Position numbers and translations under genes: made by a program | Shown here: positions 1 to 9,582 of the stretch, one piece after another | Layout of the letters: each line of letters begins with the position of its first letter | Numbering within the stretch: position 1 is the stretch's first letter | The notes under the pieces: generated by a model | Told to the model about the DNA's origin: nothing | What the model saw: only the letters and a program-made list of their open reading frames with translations | Database searches by the model: none | Assembly (NCBI GenBank): GCA_964627935.1 | Contig: CAZVLB010000012.1 | Span: 87,692-151,691 of the forward strand | Direction: 5' to 3' | Length of the DNA: 64,000 nt | Origin: JAABVY01 sp964627935 | GTDB lineage: Bacteria > Zixibacteria > MSB-5A5 > JAABVY01

Positions 1-980
1 ATCTCGAAAAACTCGGTTTTCAGATAATTCTCGGCAATACATATCACCTATATCTAAGGCCGGGGGATGAACTGATCGCCGAATGCGGCGGCCTGCATAG
101 ATTTAACAGCTGGAATCATCCGATTCTGACAGATTCGGGCGGATTTCAGATTTTCAGCCTCAAGTCTTTGGTCAAGATCAGCGATGAGGGTGTGCTGTTT
201 CGGTCGCATATTGATGGTTCCTCGCATATGTTTACGCCTAAACGAGTGATCGATATTCAACGCAATCTCGCTTCCGATATTATCATGCCCCTGGATATTT
301 GCCTGGAATATCCGGCGTCAAAAGCGGAGGCATACCAGGCACTTGTAAAAACCGACCGCTGGGAAAAGGAGGCTCGCGATTACTGGGCGGAAAATCACAA
401 TAATCAGGCCCTGTTTGGAATCGTACAGGGTTCGGTATATACGGAATTGCGTAAAATCGCGGCTGAAAAGACCATGCAGCATGATTTTCCGGGGTATGCG
501 ATCGGGGGATTATCAGTCGGCGAGCCGATCGAGATTATGTATGAAATGACCGAGGCGGTAACCGAATATCTGCCAGGTGATAAGCCCCGCTACCTGATGG
601 GCCTGGGGTCTCCGGTGGAACTGCTGGAATCGGTGGCGCGGGGCATCGATATGTTCGATTGTGTTATGCCGACCCGCAATGCGCGCAACGGGACATTGTT
701 CACCAATCAGGGCAAGATGACGATCAAGGCCGCCCGCTACAAACGTGATTATCGCCCGATTGACGAGCAATGCGGATGCCCCGTATGTCGAAAATACAAC
801 CGCGCCTACCTCAGGCATCTGTTTAATGTCAACGAACCCTCGGTTTTGCGTCTGGCCACGATTCACAACCTATATTTTATTGGCCGGCTCATGGCCGGTG
901 CCCGCAAGGCCCTGGAAGAGGGCAACTTCTGCTCCTACCTGGAACATTTTAGGGGATTGTATGTTAAAGTTATCGATTAA
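1..980 (+). CDS. tgt: queuine tRNA-ribosyltransferase (partial, N-terminus outside window)
   Basis: Exchanges guanine-34 for preQ1/queuine in GUN-anticodon tRNAs, in the cytosol. The open frame is already running at base 3, so roughly the first 40 residues lie upstream. Visible family hallmarks in order: LGNTYHL near the left edge, DSGGFQ (catalytic Asp), GLSVGEP, the substrate-pocket LMGLGSP, the nucleophile region FDCVMPTRNARNG and the C-terminal zinc site CGCPVC with a downstream His in ATIHNLYF. All catalytic and zinc residues expected of bacterial TGT are present in the visible part. yajC follows 74 bp downstream in the same orientation, the usual tgt-yajC pairing. Confidence 0.96.
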   Translation, partial: LEKLGFQIILGNTYHLYLRPGDELIAECGGLHRFNSWNHPILTDSGGFQIFSLKSLVKISDEGVLFRSHIDGSSHMFTPKRVIDIQRNLASDIIMPLDICLEYPASKAEAYQALVKTDRWEKEARDYWAENHNNQALFGIVQGSVYTELRKIAAEKTMQHDFPGYAIGGLSVGEPIEIMYEMTEAVTEYLPGDKPRYLMGLGSPVELLESVARGIDMFDCVMPTRNARNGTLFTNQGKMTIKAARYKRDYRPIDEQCGCPVCRKYNRAYLRHLFNVNEPSVLRLATIHNLYFIGRLMAGARKALEEGNFCSYLEHFRGLYVKVID

Positions 981-1054
981 AATACTTGACATTTTTTGCC
1001 CTCTTGGAGTACATTGCAAGATTAAATATTTTCTGAACAGATTATGGAGGTCAA

Positions 1055-1366
1055 GTGTTTAATTTTATGTCACTTATAGCTGCTCAGCCGCAGGGCGGGG
1101 GAAGCCTTTTCACCATGTTGATTCCCTTTGCTCTGATGTTCGCGGTGCTTTATTTTTTGATTATTCGTCCGCAACAGAAGAGGCAAAAACAGCATCAGGA
1201 AATGCTCGGCACGCTGAAAAAAGGTGACCGTGTGGTGACATCATCGGGGATGTACGGTACTATTTTTGCGATTCAGGACGATCAAAATAAAGTGGTTCTT
1301 AAGATTACCGATGATATTAAAGTAGAATTCGTTAAGAGTGCAATTGCAAATAAAGTTGAAGCATAA
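1055..1366 (+). CDS. yajC: preprotein translocase accessory subunit YajC
   Basis: Small single-pass membrane protein of the SecDF-YajC complex. The 103-residue length is typical. A hydrophobic segment covers about residues 18-37 and ends in the family signature IIRPQQKRQKQ, followed by a short cytoplasmic beta domain (LKKGDRVVTSSGMYGTI). The start is a GTG at 1055: GGAGG ends four bases before it, whereas the in-frame ATG at 1067 would be 16 bases away. secD and secF, which often follow yajC, are absent; def begins 9 bp after the stop. Confidence 0.95.
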   Translation: MFNFMSLIAAQPQGGGSLFTMLIPFALMFAVLYFLIIRPQQKRQKQHQEMLGTLKKGDRVVTSSGMYGTIFAIQDDQNKVVLKITDDIKVEFVKSAIANKVEA

Positions 1367-1375
1367 TAAATTTTT

Positions 1376-1879
1376 ATGGCTATTCGGCAAATAGTCCGTT
1401 ACGGTGATCCGGTTTTACGTAAACCGGCCGAAGCGGTAGAAAAAATTGATGAAGAAGTCAAGGGCCTTGTGCAGGATATGTTCGACACCCTGCGCAATGC
1501 CAAAGGGCTTGGTTTGGCTGCGCCGCAGGTCGGTGTCAGCAAGAGAGTTTTTATTGTCGACCTGACTCAGGTTGACTTCGATGCAGAACCACTGGTTTTG
1601 ATAAATCCCGAAATTGTCGAGATGAAGGGTGAGATTGTAGGTGAAGAGGGCTGTTTATCTTTTCCCGGTCTCTATTTCGATGTTGCTCGAGCGGAGCATG
1701 TGGTCATCGAGTTTACCGATCTCGAAGGTAAACGCAAGCGTATCAAGGCTTATGGATTGACCGCACGTGCTCTTCAGCATGAAAACGATCATCTCAATGC
1801 AAAGCTCTTTATCGATTATCTCTCCGCCGCCCAGCGCGATCTTTTTGCCGGAAAGCTGAAAAAGATTAAAGTCGGCTGA
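1376..1879 (+). CDS. def: peptide deformylase
   Basis: Metalloenzyme that removes the formyl group from nascent N-formylmethionine. All three active-site motifs are present: GLGLAAPQ (44-51), EGCLS with the metal-binding Cys93, and QHENDH with the metal ligands His135 and His139 and catalytic Glu136. Length (167 aa) is standard. The gene sits 2 bp before fmt, so the formylation and deformylation enzymes are co-transcribed and probably translationally coupled. Confidence 0.97.
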   Translation: MAIRQIVRYGDPVLRKPAEAVEKIDEEVKGLVQDMFDTLRNAKGLGLAAPQVGVSKRVFIVDLTQVDFDAEPLVLINPEIVEMKGEIVGEEGCLSFPGLYFDVARAEHVVIEFTDLEGKRKRIKAYGLTARALQHENDHLNAKLFIDYLSAAQRDLFAGKLKKIKVG

Positions 1880-1881
1880 AG

Positions 1882-2814
1882 ATGCGTCTAATCTTCATGG
1901 GCAATCCGCAATTCGCGGTGCCGTCTTTAGAGAAGCTATTATCTTCCGATCACGAGGTGTCCACTGTTGTCACCTCACCTGATCGTCCCAGAGGGAGAGG
2001 AAAAAAGCTATCGTCTCCTGCAGTGGCACAATGTGCCAAAAAACATGGATTAAACTTGATCCAGCAGGGCAATTTAAAAGACGAGGGCTTCCTTGAAAAG
2101 ATTTCCGCACTGGCCGTGACACTTTTTGTGGTCGTGGCATTCCGGATACTTCCGGTTGAACTATTCAGCATCCCTCCCAAAGGCGCGATCAATCTGCACG
2201 CTTCGCTTCTGCCCAAATATCGCGGAGCCGCTCCAATCCAATGGGCCCTGATCAACGGCGAGAGCCGTACCGGGCTGACCACTTTTCAAATACAAAAAAG
2301 AGTCGACACAGGCGGAATCCTGTTACAGCAGGAGGTCCCGATCGGTGAGAATGAAATCGCCGATGAGCTGTCGCAACGCATGTCATTGATTGGAGCCGAT
2401 CTCCTGCTGCGAACAATAGACGGTCTGGAAAGCGGTGAGCTTGAGGCTCAGCCGCAGGATGATTCAGGGATTACCAGGGCCCCCAAGATCAATCCCGAGG
2501 ACGGCCTGATTGACTGGTCGAAACCCTCGCATGAGATTGTCAATCTTGTACGCGGGCTCTCATCCAAACCGGGCGCCTATACGCATTATCAGGGAAAGAA
2601 GCTGAAAATCTACCGTGCTCATGAAATCAGCCCCGAGCAACCCGGCGCTGAGCCGGGAAAAGTGTTATCCGTAGATCCCAAATGCGGGCTGATAGTCAAG
2701 AGCGGTAATGGTGCGGTGCAGATCGATGATATCCAGATGGAAGGTAAGAAGCGGATGGCCTGCTGCGATTATGTTCGCGGTTGTCCGATTGAAAAAGGGC
2801 AGGCTCTGGGTTAG
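1882..2814 (+). CDS. fmt: methionyl-tRNA formyltransferase
   Basis: Transfers a formyl group from 10-formyl-THF to initiator Met-tRNA. The N-terminal Rossmann domain carries the catalytic triad region: Asn104 and His106 in NLHASLLPKYRGAAP, and Asp142 in RVDTGG. The C-terminal tRNA-binding OB-like domain follows (about 205-310), starting with the INPEDGLIDW segment. Length (310 aa) matches the family. The ATG lies two bases after the def stop. Confidence 0.97.
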   Translation: MRLIFMGNPQFAVPSLEKLLSSDHEVSTVVTSPDRPRGRGKKLSSPAVAQCAKKHGLNLIQQGNLKDEGFLEKISALAVTLFVVVAFRILPVELFSIPPKGAINLHASLLPKYRGAAPIQWALINGESRTGLTTFQIQKRVDTGGILLQQEVPIGENEIADELSQRMSLIGADLLLRTIDGLESGELEAQPQDDSGITRAPKINPEDGLIDWSKPSHEIVNLVRGLSSKPGAYTHYQGKKLKIYRAHEISPEQPGAEPGKVLSVDPKCGLIVKSGNGAVQIDDIQMEGKKRMACCDYVRGCPIEKGQALG

Positions 2815-2846
2815 ATGCAGCTCAGCCATACAGGCAGGAGTTGCTA

Positions 2847-4439
2847 ATGGATCAAAATATCATCATCAATGCCGACCTGCATGAAACCCGTATTGCCATT
2901 CTGGAAGACGGCAAGCTGGTTGAGCTATTGGTGGAACGTCCCGACGAGGAACGAAATGTTGGGGCAATTTACAAGGGCAAGGTGGCCGCCGTATTACCCG
3001 GCATGCAGGCCGCCTTCGTGGAACTGGGGCTGGATCGCACCGCCTTTCTGCATATATCCGACGTCGGTTTCGATTCCAGCGCGTCATCGCGCTATGATTT
3101 CGATATCATCGATGACGAAGAGACTAACGGCGGGCCGGAACTGATCCGCAAAACCAGGCAGACACCGATCGAAACCCTGATCAAGAAGGATCAGGATATC
3201 CTGGTGCAGGTGATCAAGGAACCGCTGGGCCAGAAAGGCGCGCGTGTCTCCACCTCGGTATCATTGCCGGGAAGATTTATTGTCCTTGTCCCCAACGAGC
3301 GTCATGTACGCGTTTCTCGCAAAATCACCAACTGGAATGAGCGCAAACGGTTGAGGCGGATTTTATTCGATCTCAAGCCTGATGGTTTCGGGGTGATTAT
3401 CCGCACCGAGGCTGAGGGCCAGCCGGAAAAGGTTCTGCGCAAGGACCTCAAGCGACTGGTCAAATTCTGGAGCCGGGCCATGAAAAAATACGATCGCAGC
3501 AAAGCCCCCCAGCTTTTGCACCAGGATGTCGGCATCGAATCCTCGATTATCAGGGATATCTTCTCCGATGAAACCTCCAAGCTGGTGGTCGATTCCAAAG
3601 ATGCTTACAAGAGAATTATCTCATATGTGCGTGCTGTGGCCCCGCATCTTAAGACCAGGGTTGAATTTTATCGCGGTGCTGTACCGATTTTCGATGTCTA
3701 CGGCATCGAACAGGAAATCGATAAGATGCTGGAACGGCGGGTCTGGATCAAGAAAGGCTCGTACCTGATTATCGATCAGACTGAGGCTATGGTTACGATC
3801 GATGTCAATACCGGACGATTTGTCGGTTCCAAGAACCAGGAAAGCACAATTTTGCGTGTGAATATGGAAGCTGCGCGGGAAATTGCCCGCCAGATTCGCC
3901 TGCGAGATATCGGCGGATTGATCGTAATCGATTTTATCGATATGTATAACCGCGAAAATCGCAGAAAACTGTTCGAGGAATTCAAGAGTCTGTTCAAGTA
4001 TGACCGGGCCAAGAATTCGATCCTGCCGGTTTCTGATTTCGGCTTGATTGAGATGACCCGTCAGCGCAGCAGGCCGTCATTGCTGCAGGCCTTTTCAACC
4101 ATCTGCCCCACATGCCAGGGGCTGGGTCGAATTTATTCCCCGGAGACAGTTGTAATGAGGATCGAAAGATGGTTCGCGCGGGCTAAAGCCGGTTCCAAGT
4201 ATAAAAAATATGACCTGATCATACATCCCAATATCGCCAGCATTCTGGATGGCGAGCGCAGTGACAAGCTCAAGGATATCTGCAGAAAATATCGTTTCAA
4301 GATTTATCTTGATGTGGATGATACGCTGGCGCAGGACAATTACCGGATTATTTCCCGTGACGAAAACATGGATATCACGGAGATGTTCAAGACCAAGGCG
4401 GAACTTGCCGCCGATGAGGTTCATGAACAGGCCGGTTAG
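2847..4439 (+). CDS. rng: ribonuclease G/E family endoribonuclease
   Basis: Single-strand-specific endoribonuclease in rRNA maturation and mRNA decay; the length (530 aa) fits RNase G rather than long RNase E. An S1 domain occupies about residues 35-125 (KGKVAAVLPGMQAAFVELG). The DNase I-like catalytic core holds the magnesium-binding Asp319 (TIDVNTG) and Asp362 (VIDFIDM). The zinc-link CPTC at 420-423 mediates dimerisation in the family. ATG at 2847 is preferred over TTG at 2841 because GCAGGAG ends six bases before the ATG. It closes the tgt-to-rng run and is followed by a terminator. Confidence 0.93.
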   Translation: MDQNIIINADLHETRIAILEDGKLVELLVERPDEERNVGAIYKGKVAAVLPGMQAAFVELGLDRTAFLHISDVGFDSSASSRYDFDIIDDEETNGGPELIRKTRQTPIETLIKKDQDILVQVIKEPLGQKGARVSTSVSLPGRFIVLVPNERHVRVSRKITNWNERKRLRRILFDLKPDGFGVIIRTEAEGQPEKVLRKDLKRLVKFWSRAMKKYDRSKAPQLLHQDVGIESSIIRDIFSDETSKLVVDSKDAYKRIISYVRAVAPHLKTRVEFYRGAVPIFDVYGIEQEIDKMLERRVWIKKGSYLIIDQTEAMVTIDVNTGRFVGSKNQESTILRVNMEAAREIARQIRLRDIGGLIVIDFIDMYNRENRRKLFEEFKSLFKYDRAKNSILPVSDFGLIEMTRQRSRPSLLQAFSTICPTCQGLGRIYSPETVVMRIERWFARAKAGSKYKKYDLIIHPNIASILDGERSDKLKDICRKYRFKIYLDVDDTLAQDNYRIISRDENMDITEMFKTKAELAADEVHEQAG

Positions 4440-4460
4440 AAATATAGATTTAACCAAAAA

Positions 4461-4495
4461 AAAGACGGTTCCGAATTGGAGCCGTCTTTTTATTT
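4461..4495 (+). terminator. bidirectional intrinsic terminator between rng and the PpiD-like gene
   Basis: The arms AAAGACGGTTCC and GGAGCCGTCTTT pair over 12 bp with one G-T wobble around a GAAT loop, followed by T-rich sequence. The A-run on the 5' side gives an equivalent U-tract for the convergent minus-strand gene ending at 4513, so it should stop both transcripts. Confidence 0.88.
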
Positions 4496-4512
4496 GCAAT
4501 TGCAATTGCCTG

Positions 4513-6351
4513 TTAGAATGCCCAGATATACGGCAGGTTGCGGAAGTCATCGACATCCGCATCCTTCATCAGTTCCTGTGTCCAGTTCTGCGTGGTGGCA
4601 CGAACCTTCTGGGCCCAGATGGCATTATAAAGCTGCTCTCGCTGCATATCGAATTCGGCCGGATTAAAGACCTTGCCGGTACGCACCATGACAGTAACAC
4701 CTGCCCTAGTATAAACCGGCCCGGTAACCATGTTTTCATTATCGAGCAGGCTGAAAGCGGCGCCCACGAACTGCGGATCGGAGCTGTACTGGGTGGCCTG
4801 CTGATCGACTCTGGTAAAGAAATCGGTTGACTGGAATTCGGCATTGTATTTTTCGGCCGCGGCACGCAGATCCATGGACTGACGTGTTTCCCTGTAGATC
4901 TTTTCCGCTATATCATAAGCACGATTCATGAGGGTTTCACGCCGCAGATCATTGGCGGCAAACTCGTAAGCTTCCTCAAAACTCAGAATTCTTTCCGGCT
5001 TGCGTTCTTTCAGCTTCGCAACAACGAAACGGAAGAAGCTGGAACGCGGATTGGCCACCATGATAACATCGGAAAGGGCGCCTTTTTTGGCCTCGAAGCC
5101 AAACTCATTGGCTTCCGGCGAACCACCGATATTACCTGCCGCATTGCCCTCGAAGAATGGTCCCGAACTGCGCACGCTGTAGCCATATTTTGCGGCGGCC
5201 GAATCGAGCCCGATCTTTTTGGCTTCATCATGCAATGTCTTGGCCTTGGTATAAAAATCAGAAAATGTATCGCCTGAGGGCCTGATCTTCTTTACGATCT
5301 GGAACAGATGAACCTCTTCCTCACCCTCATCATTTGTGCGTTTGCCATAGGACTTGATAATCCTGTAACCATCACGTGGCGACAGAATCGGCTCGGGATA
5401 AATCTGGCCCGAATCGAGCTGGAAGGCTATCGTATCCAGTTCTGGATAACGGCCTTTTTTGATCCAGCCCATCTCGCCGCCGGTCTGCTGGGCGCGGGTA
5501 TCATCGGATACAATCGAAGCCAGGGCCGGGAAAATATCTTGTTCGGCTTCACGGGCCTGCATGATCCACATCTCCAGATCGGAGGTATTTATGCTGTCGG
5601 AATGAGTCGGCTGAACATCAAAAGCTACATAGTCCAGTTCGGCCTGCGGTTCACGCTTATATTTATCCTGGTTTTCTTCATAGTATTTGCGCACATCGGC
5701 AGAATCGAATTCCGGCTCAGGCTCGAGCACATCATTGATACCTACCATGGCATACTCGATTTTGATCTGCTCATTGTTCTTGCGGAACTCGCGCATCATC
5801 TCCTCCGGCGTTATCTGTATCGCCGAACGCATCAGCTCGGAAAGTTGCAGGCGCAGAATACGCGGTTCCTCCTGCATCTCGATATAGGCCACTGTCTGTG
5901 ACATATTCGGATCGGTCAGGAACTGACGGTATTTCTGCATATCGAACTGCCCGTTAGTCTGGAAATTGGGATCGTTCCAGAGATACTGGGGAGGGTAGTT
6001 CATGAGATAATCATAAAGCTCACGATCTGAAACTGTCAGTCCCAGGTCCTGGATGTACTGCTGAAGTACTATATCCCGCACGAGCTGATCCCAGGCCTGC
6101 TGGCGAATGACCACTTCATTCGACCAGTCGACATGAACCATGCCGCCCTGATTGTATTGCTGACGCAGGTTTTGCACGAGGTTTTCGTAGATCTGAGGCT
6201 CGATTTCCTCTTCATTGATCGTGGCAATATAACCCTTAGCCTGCGAACCCGTACCGATATCCATACCCCATGCGAATATAATCGACCCGACGAATGCGAT
6301 GACGACGAAGATCAGGAAGGCTTTACTGAAATTGCGCAATTGCTGCATCAT
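4513..6351 (-). CDS. PpiD/SurA-like membrane-anchored peptidyl-prolyl isomerase
   Basis: Envelope folding factor. One transmembrane anchor lies at about residues 11-30, followed by a SurA-N-like chaperone region (NEEEIEPQIYENLVQNLR) and a parvulin domain at roughly 240-345 (GGEMGWIKKGRYPELDTIAF and GYRIIK). A long C-terminal region (about 390-612) resembles a degenerate second parvulin-like segment. Overall length (612 aa) and layout match PpiD, which sits at the Sec exit in the inner membrane. AAGGAG precedes the tandem ATGs at 6351/6348. It is convergent with rng and divergent from the M23 gene. Confidence 0.85.
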   Translation of the reverse strand: MMQQLRNFSKAFLIFVVIAFVGSIIFAWGMDIGTGSQAKGYIATINEEEIEPQIYENLVQNLRQQYNQGGMVHVDWSNEVVIRQQAWDQLVRDIVLQQYIQDLGLTVSDRELYDYLMNYPPQYLWNDPNFQTNGQFDMQKYRQFLTDPNMSQTVAYIEMQEEPRILRLQLSELMRSAIQITPEEMMREFRKNNEQIKIEYAMVGINDVLEPEPEFDSADVRKYYEENQDKYKREPQAELDYVAFDVQPTHSDSINTSDLEMWIMQAREAEQDIFPALASIVSDDTRAQQTGGEMGWIKKGRYPELDTIAFQLDSGQIYPEPILSPRDGYRIIKSYGKRTNDEGEEEVHLFQIVKKIRPSGDTFSDFYTKAKTLHDEAKKIGLDSAAAKYGYSVRSSGPFFEGNAAGNIGGSPEANEFGFEAKKGALSDVIMVANPRSSFFRFVVAKLKERKPERILSFEEAYEFAANDLRRETLMNRAYDIAEKIYRETRQSMDLRAAAEKYNAEFQSTDFFTRVDQQATQYSSDPQFVGAAFSLLDNENMVTGPVYTRAGVTVMVRTGKVFNPAEFDMQREQLYNAIWAQKVRATTQNWTQELMKDADVDDFRNLPYIWAF

Positions 6352-6462
6352 AGCGATTTTCTCCTTGTATTTTATATCAAATTTTCAATATATGATAGCC
6401 TGAATCATACGCAAGTATTTTTTGTTATACTAAACTAATCCCATTTTGTTTGTACAACATTT

Positions 6463-8826
6463 ATGATGAAAGTATCGGAGCAATTGAAAAAAATCTTTGT
6501 TTTTGTTGTCCTGATTACGGTTACGGCAGCCGCGGACCCATCGGCCGAGTATCTCTGGCCTCTCCCGGCCTCAAAGGAGTTGACCTCCAATTTCTGCGCC
6601 TACCGGGCCGGGCATTATCATGCCGGAATCGATGTCAGGACATTCGGCAAAACCGGCTATAATATTGTGGCCGTTGAGGATGGTTATGTCTGGCGGGTGG
6701 CCTCAAACTGGTGGGGCTACGGCCGGGTGATATATCTGAAGCTGGATGACGGCAATATCGCGGTCTATGCCCATTTATCGGAATTCCCTCGCGAACTGGA
6801 AGCCTATGTGCGCGAAAATCAGCTAAAAGAGGGTCGCTACCGCGTCAACCTGTTTCCGGAGAAAAATCAGTTCAGATACAATAAAGGCGATTACCTGGGC
6901 AAAACCGGCCAGAGCGGGAGTGGCGCGCCTCATCTTCATTTCGAGATCAGGACCGGAGAAAATCAACCGGTTCATCCGCTTGATTTCTATCCACAGCTCA
7001 TAGACGGCTATCGTCCGCGCTTTGAGGAAGTGACATTCCGCCCGCTGGATTATACCGGCAAGGTCAATGGCAGCTCGAAACCATTAACGATAGATTTCAA
7101 TTACAGTCGCGAAAATAACAATTACTACTTAAACCAGGTGCCGATTATTACAGGCAATGTGGGACTTGAAGTCAAAGTGGCTGACAGACGTAACGGCACC
7201 AGCCGCAAATACAATGTTGCCGGGCTGAAGCTGCATGCCGATGATAAACTTCTGTATGAAATCCGCTATGACACGCTTTCATTCGATGTCTGGTCCACGG
7301 TAGAATATGATTACAATCTCTATCAGCGAATTATCAACAAGAGCTATTACCACAATCTTTACAGGTATGACGGCAGGCAGGCAGCCGGTCATAAATACAT
7401 GTCGGATCTCTACTCGGAGACAATGCCGGCCTATAATAATCTGGAATACTGGCTGCGTGACCGGGGCACTTCATCTGCCACCCTTTCTCCCCTGTTTACA
7501 TTCGACGACGGCGATCATGCGGTCAAGATCCTGGCTTATGATCGCAACAACAATATTCGTGAAGCGGTCTTTAACATAAAAATCCGCACCGACCGCAACC
7601 GTCCGGCCATATACAAATCCCGCGCCGACCAGATGCTGGAATCGACACTTTCACGCAACTATTTCAGCCTGGATTCCTCGGACGCGATAATCGTGAGCGC
7701 ATTCGACAGATTAAAAATGGCCTTCATCCCCATAGACACAATATCGGAGGTTAAGGATTTCCTTGCGACCGAATCACAAATGGCCGGAATTATTCATGAG
7801 ATGTACCTGGACGATGTGGACAAGGACCATTATCTATACAGATTCGATATTGAAAACCGGGGTGAAACATTTTTATCCTTTTTGGCGGGAATACCAACGG
7901 AAAACATAAATTACTTCATCGATGAAGGCCTTGCCGGCGAGGCTGATTTTATTGAAGAGATCGAATTCATATCATCACGGCCGCTGGTTACAATCGATGC
8001 ATCGAAATTATTCCGGTTCCTGAGCAGCAGGGATATCAGGCCGTTTTTCATGCAGGCCATTAATTCTTCAGCACAGATACGATTCGAGCCCCGTCCGGTC
8101 ATTCCCCCACGGGAAAGTCCGTATGGACAGATCAATACTATGTTTCTCGAGGATCTGGTCAAAACTCGTATGCTGATTGATGATTATCATATTTTCGATA
8201 AACTCAGGCCGCTGAAAGTCAACAGCAACGGCTATAGGATCAGTCTCGAGATCGACTACCCGGTCGGCTTTTTTGCAAAAGTGTCAGCAAGCACATCCGG
8301 GCGGGGATACCAGAACGATCAGATTGCTATAATGCCGGATGATCGTATGACACCGGAAGGGCTCAATATCACTCTCAGCCTTCCGCAGAATTGCCCTGAC
8401 GGAAAATGTGCCATCTATGGTATCTCCCGCGACGGTGACCCATCATACAGTGGCAATGATACCGATTCGGCCGGTTATCTTTCTGCAACGGTTTATTCAC
8501 TGGGTACTTACAGAATCATGGCTGATACGGTCGGTCCGGAAATCAGCCGAATATACCCCGGCGATGGTAGCACAGTGAAAAGCGCAAAGCCAAAAATCCG
8601 GTTTTATATGGATGACGATCTCTCAGGTTTTGCATCGGATACATCACTGACAGTTAAAATCGACGGGCAATATATTGTCAGCGAATATGATGTGGACAAT
8701 AAAACAGTCTATTCTTATCCGCATTTTAATCTGAAACCGGGCGCTCATGAGCTTGTTATAGAGGTTCATGACAGGATGGGTAATACCACATTAAAACGGT
8801 CCACATTTTATTACAGGCCGAATTAA
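6463..8826 (+). CDS. secreted M23-family metallopeptidase (LytM-like) with long C-terminal region
   Basis: Predicted zinc endopeptidase acting on peptidoglycan cross-links, or a LytM-type amidase activator. A signal peptide covers residues 1 to about 24 (cleavage near TAAA). The LytM domain has His53-x3-Asp57 (HAGIDVRT) and the HxH pair His157/His159 (HLHFEIR), so the metal site is intact. The following ~600 residues are beta-rich; a segment near 700-780 (GPEISRIYPGDGSTVKSAKPKI) resembles a bacterial Ig-like fold. The N-terminal placement of the catalytic domain is unlike classic LytM proteins, where it is C-terminal. No clear Shine-Dalgarno is visible. Confidence 0.88.
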   Translation: MMKVSEQLKKIFVFVVLITVTAAADPSAEYLWPLPASKELTSNFCAYRAGHYHAGIDVRTFGKTGYNIVAVEDGYVWRVASNWWGYGRVIYLKLDDGNIAVYAHLSEFPRELEAYVRENQLKEGRYRVNLFPEKNQFRYNKGDYLGKTGQSGSGAPHLHFEIRTGENQPVHPLDFYPQLIDGYRPRFEEVTFRPLDYTGKVNGSSKPLTIDFNYSRENNNYYLNQVPIITGNVGLEVKVADRRNGTSRKYNVAGLKLHADDKLLYEIRYDTLSFDVWSTVEYDYNLYQRIINKSYYHNLYRYDGRQAAGHKYMSDLYSETMPAYNNLEYWLRDRGTSSATLSPLFTFDDGDHAVKILAYDRNNNIREAVFNIKIRTDRNRPAIYKSRADQMLESTLSRNYFSLDSSDAIIVSAFDRLKMAFIPIDTISEVKDFLATESQMAGIIHEMYLDDVDKDHYLYRFDIENRGETFLSFLAGIPTENINYFIDEGLAGEADFIEEIEFISSRPLVTIDASKLFRFLSSRDIRPFFMQAINSSAQIRFEPRPVIPPRESPYGQINTMFLEDLVKTRMLIDDYHIFDKLRPLKVNSNGYRISLEIDYPVGFFAKVSASTSGRGYQNDQIAIMPDDRMTPEGLNITLSLPQNCPDGKCAIYGISRDGDPSYSGNDTDSAGYLSATVYSLGTYRIMADTVGPEISRIYPGDGSTVKSAKPKIRFYMDDDLSGFASDTSLTVKIDGQYIVSEYDVDNKTVYSYPHFNLKPGAHELVIEVHDRMGNTTLKRSTFYYRPN

Positions 8827-8880
8827 AAAATAGGATTGTGCCGGATTATTAAATATGTATAATGATCCCGAGGGTAGAAA

Positions 8881-9582
8881 ATGATTCCATTCAAAGACGA
8901 CAATCCGACCAGAAAGACGCCCTATGTCACAATTGCTCTTATTGTGATCAACTGCCTGGTCTTCATTTACGAGTTCTCTCTTGGGGCACAGGGGTTTAAA
9001 GAATTCACCTTCAAATACGGTCTGATTCCGGCCGAACTCACAAGCGGGCGGGATCTATCACCATTGCAATACGGCCATCTGGCAACCTCGCCCTATCTGA
9101 ATGTCTTTACCAGCATGTTTATGCATGGCGGGATTGTTCACCTAGGTGGCAACATGCTCTACCTGTGGATATTTGGCGATAATATCGAAGATACGTTGGG
9201 CCCTGTGAAATTCGTGCTCTTTTATCTGGTTGGTGGCGTGATCGCGTCGCTGACCCATGTCCTGACCGATCCGTCATCGCAGATTCCCATGGTGGGTGCT
9301 TCGGGAGCGATTGCCGCGGTGCTGGGGGCATATCTGGTGCGTTTTCCGCATGCGCGCATATTAACGCTTATTTTTCTGTTCTTTTTCATCAGAATCGTAT
9401 ACCTGCCGGCGATTTTGGTACTCGGGTTCTGGTTTTTGCTGCAGCTTCTGCATGGCTCATCGACTGTGGGCGGCGGCGGGGTAGCATTCTGGGCCCATAT
9501 CGGGGGATTCGTGTTCGGGGTGGCGGCGTTTTTTGTTTTCGGATATAGGCCTGTACGAAGAAGGAAATATGATAGATTTTAA
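8881..9582 (+). CDS. rhomboid-family intramembrane serine protease
   Basis: Six-transmembrane protease predicted to cleave substrate transmembrane helices within the inner membrane. The catalytic dyad is visible: Ser141 in GASGA and His206 in AHIGG, with the HxxxN oxyanion motif at His87-Asn91 (VHLGGNM). The 233-aa length is normal for the short bacterial rhomboids whose N-terminus begins MIPFKDDNPT. The 3' end overlaps the TPR gene by 14 bp, so the two are probably translated together. Confidence 0.92.
   Translation: MIPFKDDNPTRKTPYVTIALIVINCLVFIYEFSLGAQGFKEFTFKYGLIPAELTSGRDLSPLQYGHLATSPYLNVFTSMFMHGGIVHLGGNMLYLWIFGDNIEDTLGPVKFVLFYLVGGVIASLTHVLTDPSSQIPMVGASGAIAAVLGAYLVRFPHARILTLIFLFFFIRIVYLPAILVLGFWFLLQLLHGSSTVGGGGVAFWAHIGGFVFGVAAFFVFGYRPVRRRKYDRF

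Noticed and set aside
4249..4830. Plus-strand ORF across the rng end and terminator
   Set aside because: Overlaps rng, a terminator and the antisense of the PpiD-like gene; no conserved pattern.
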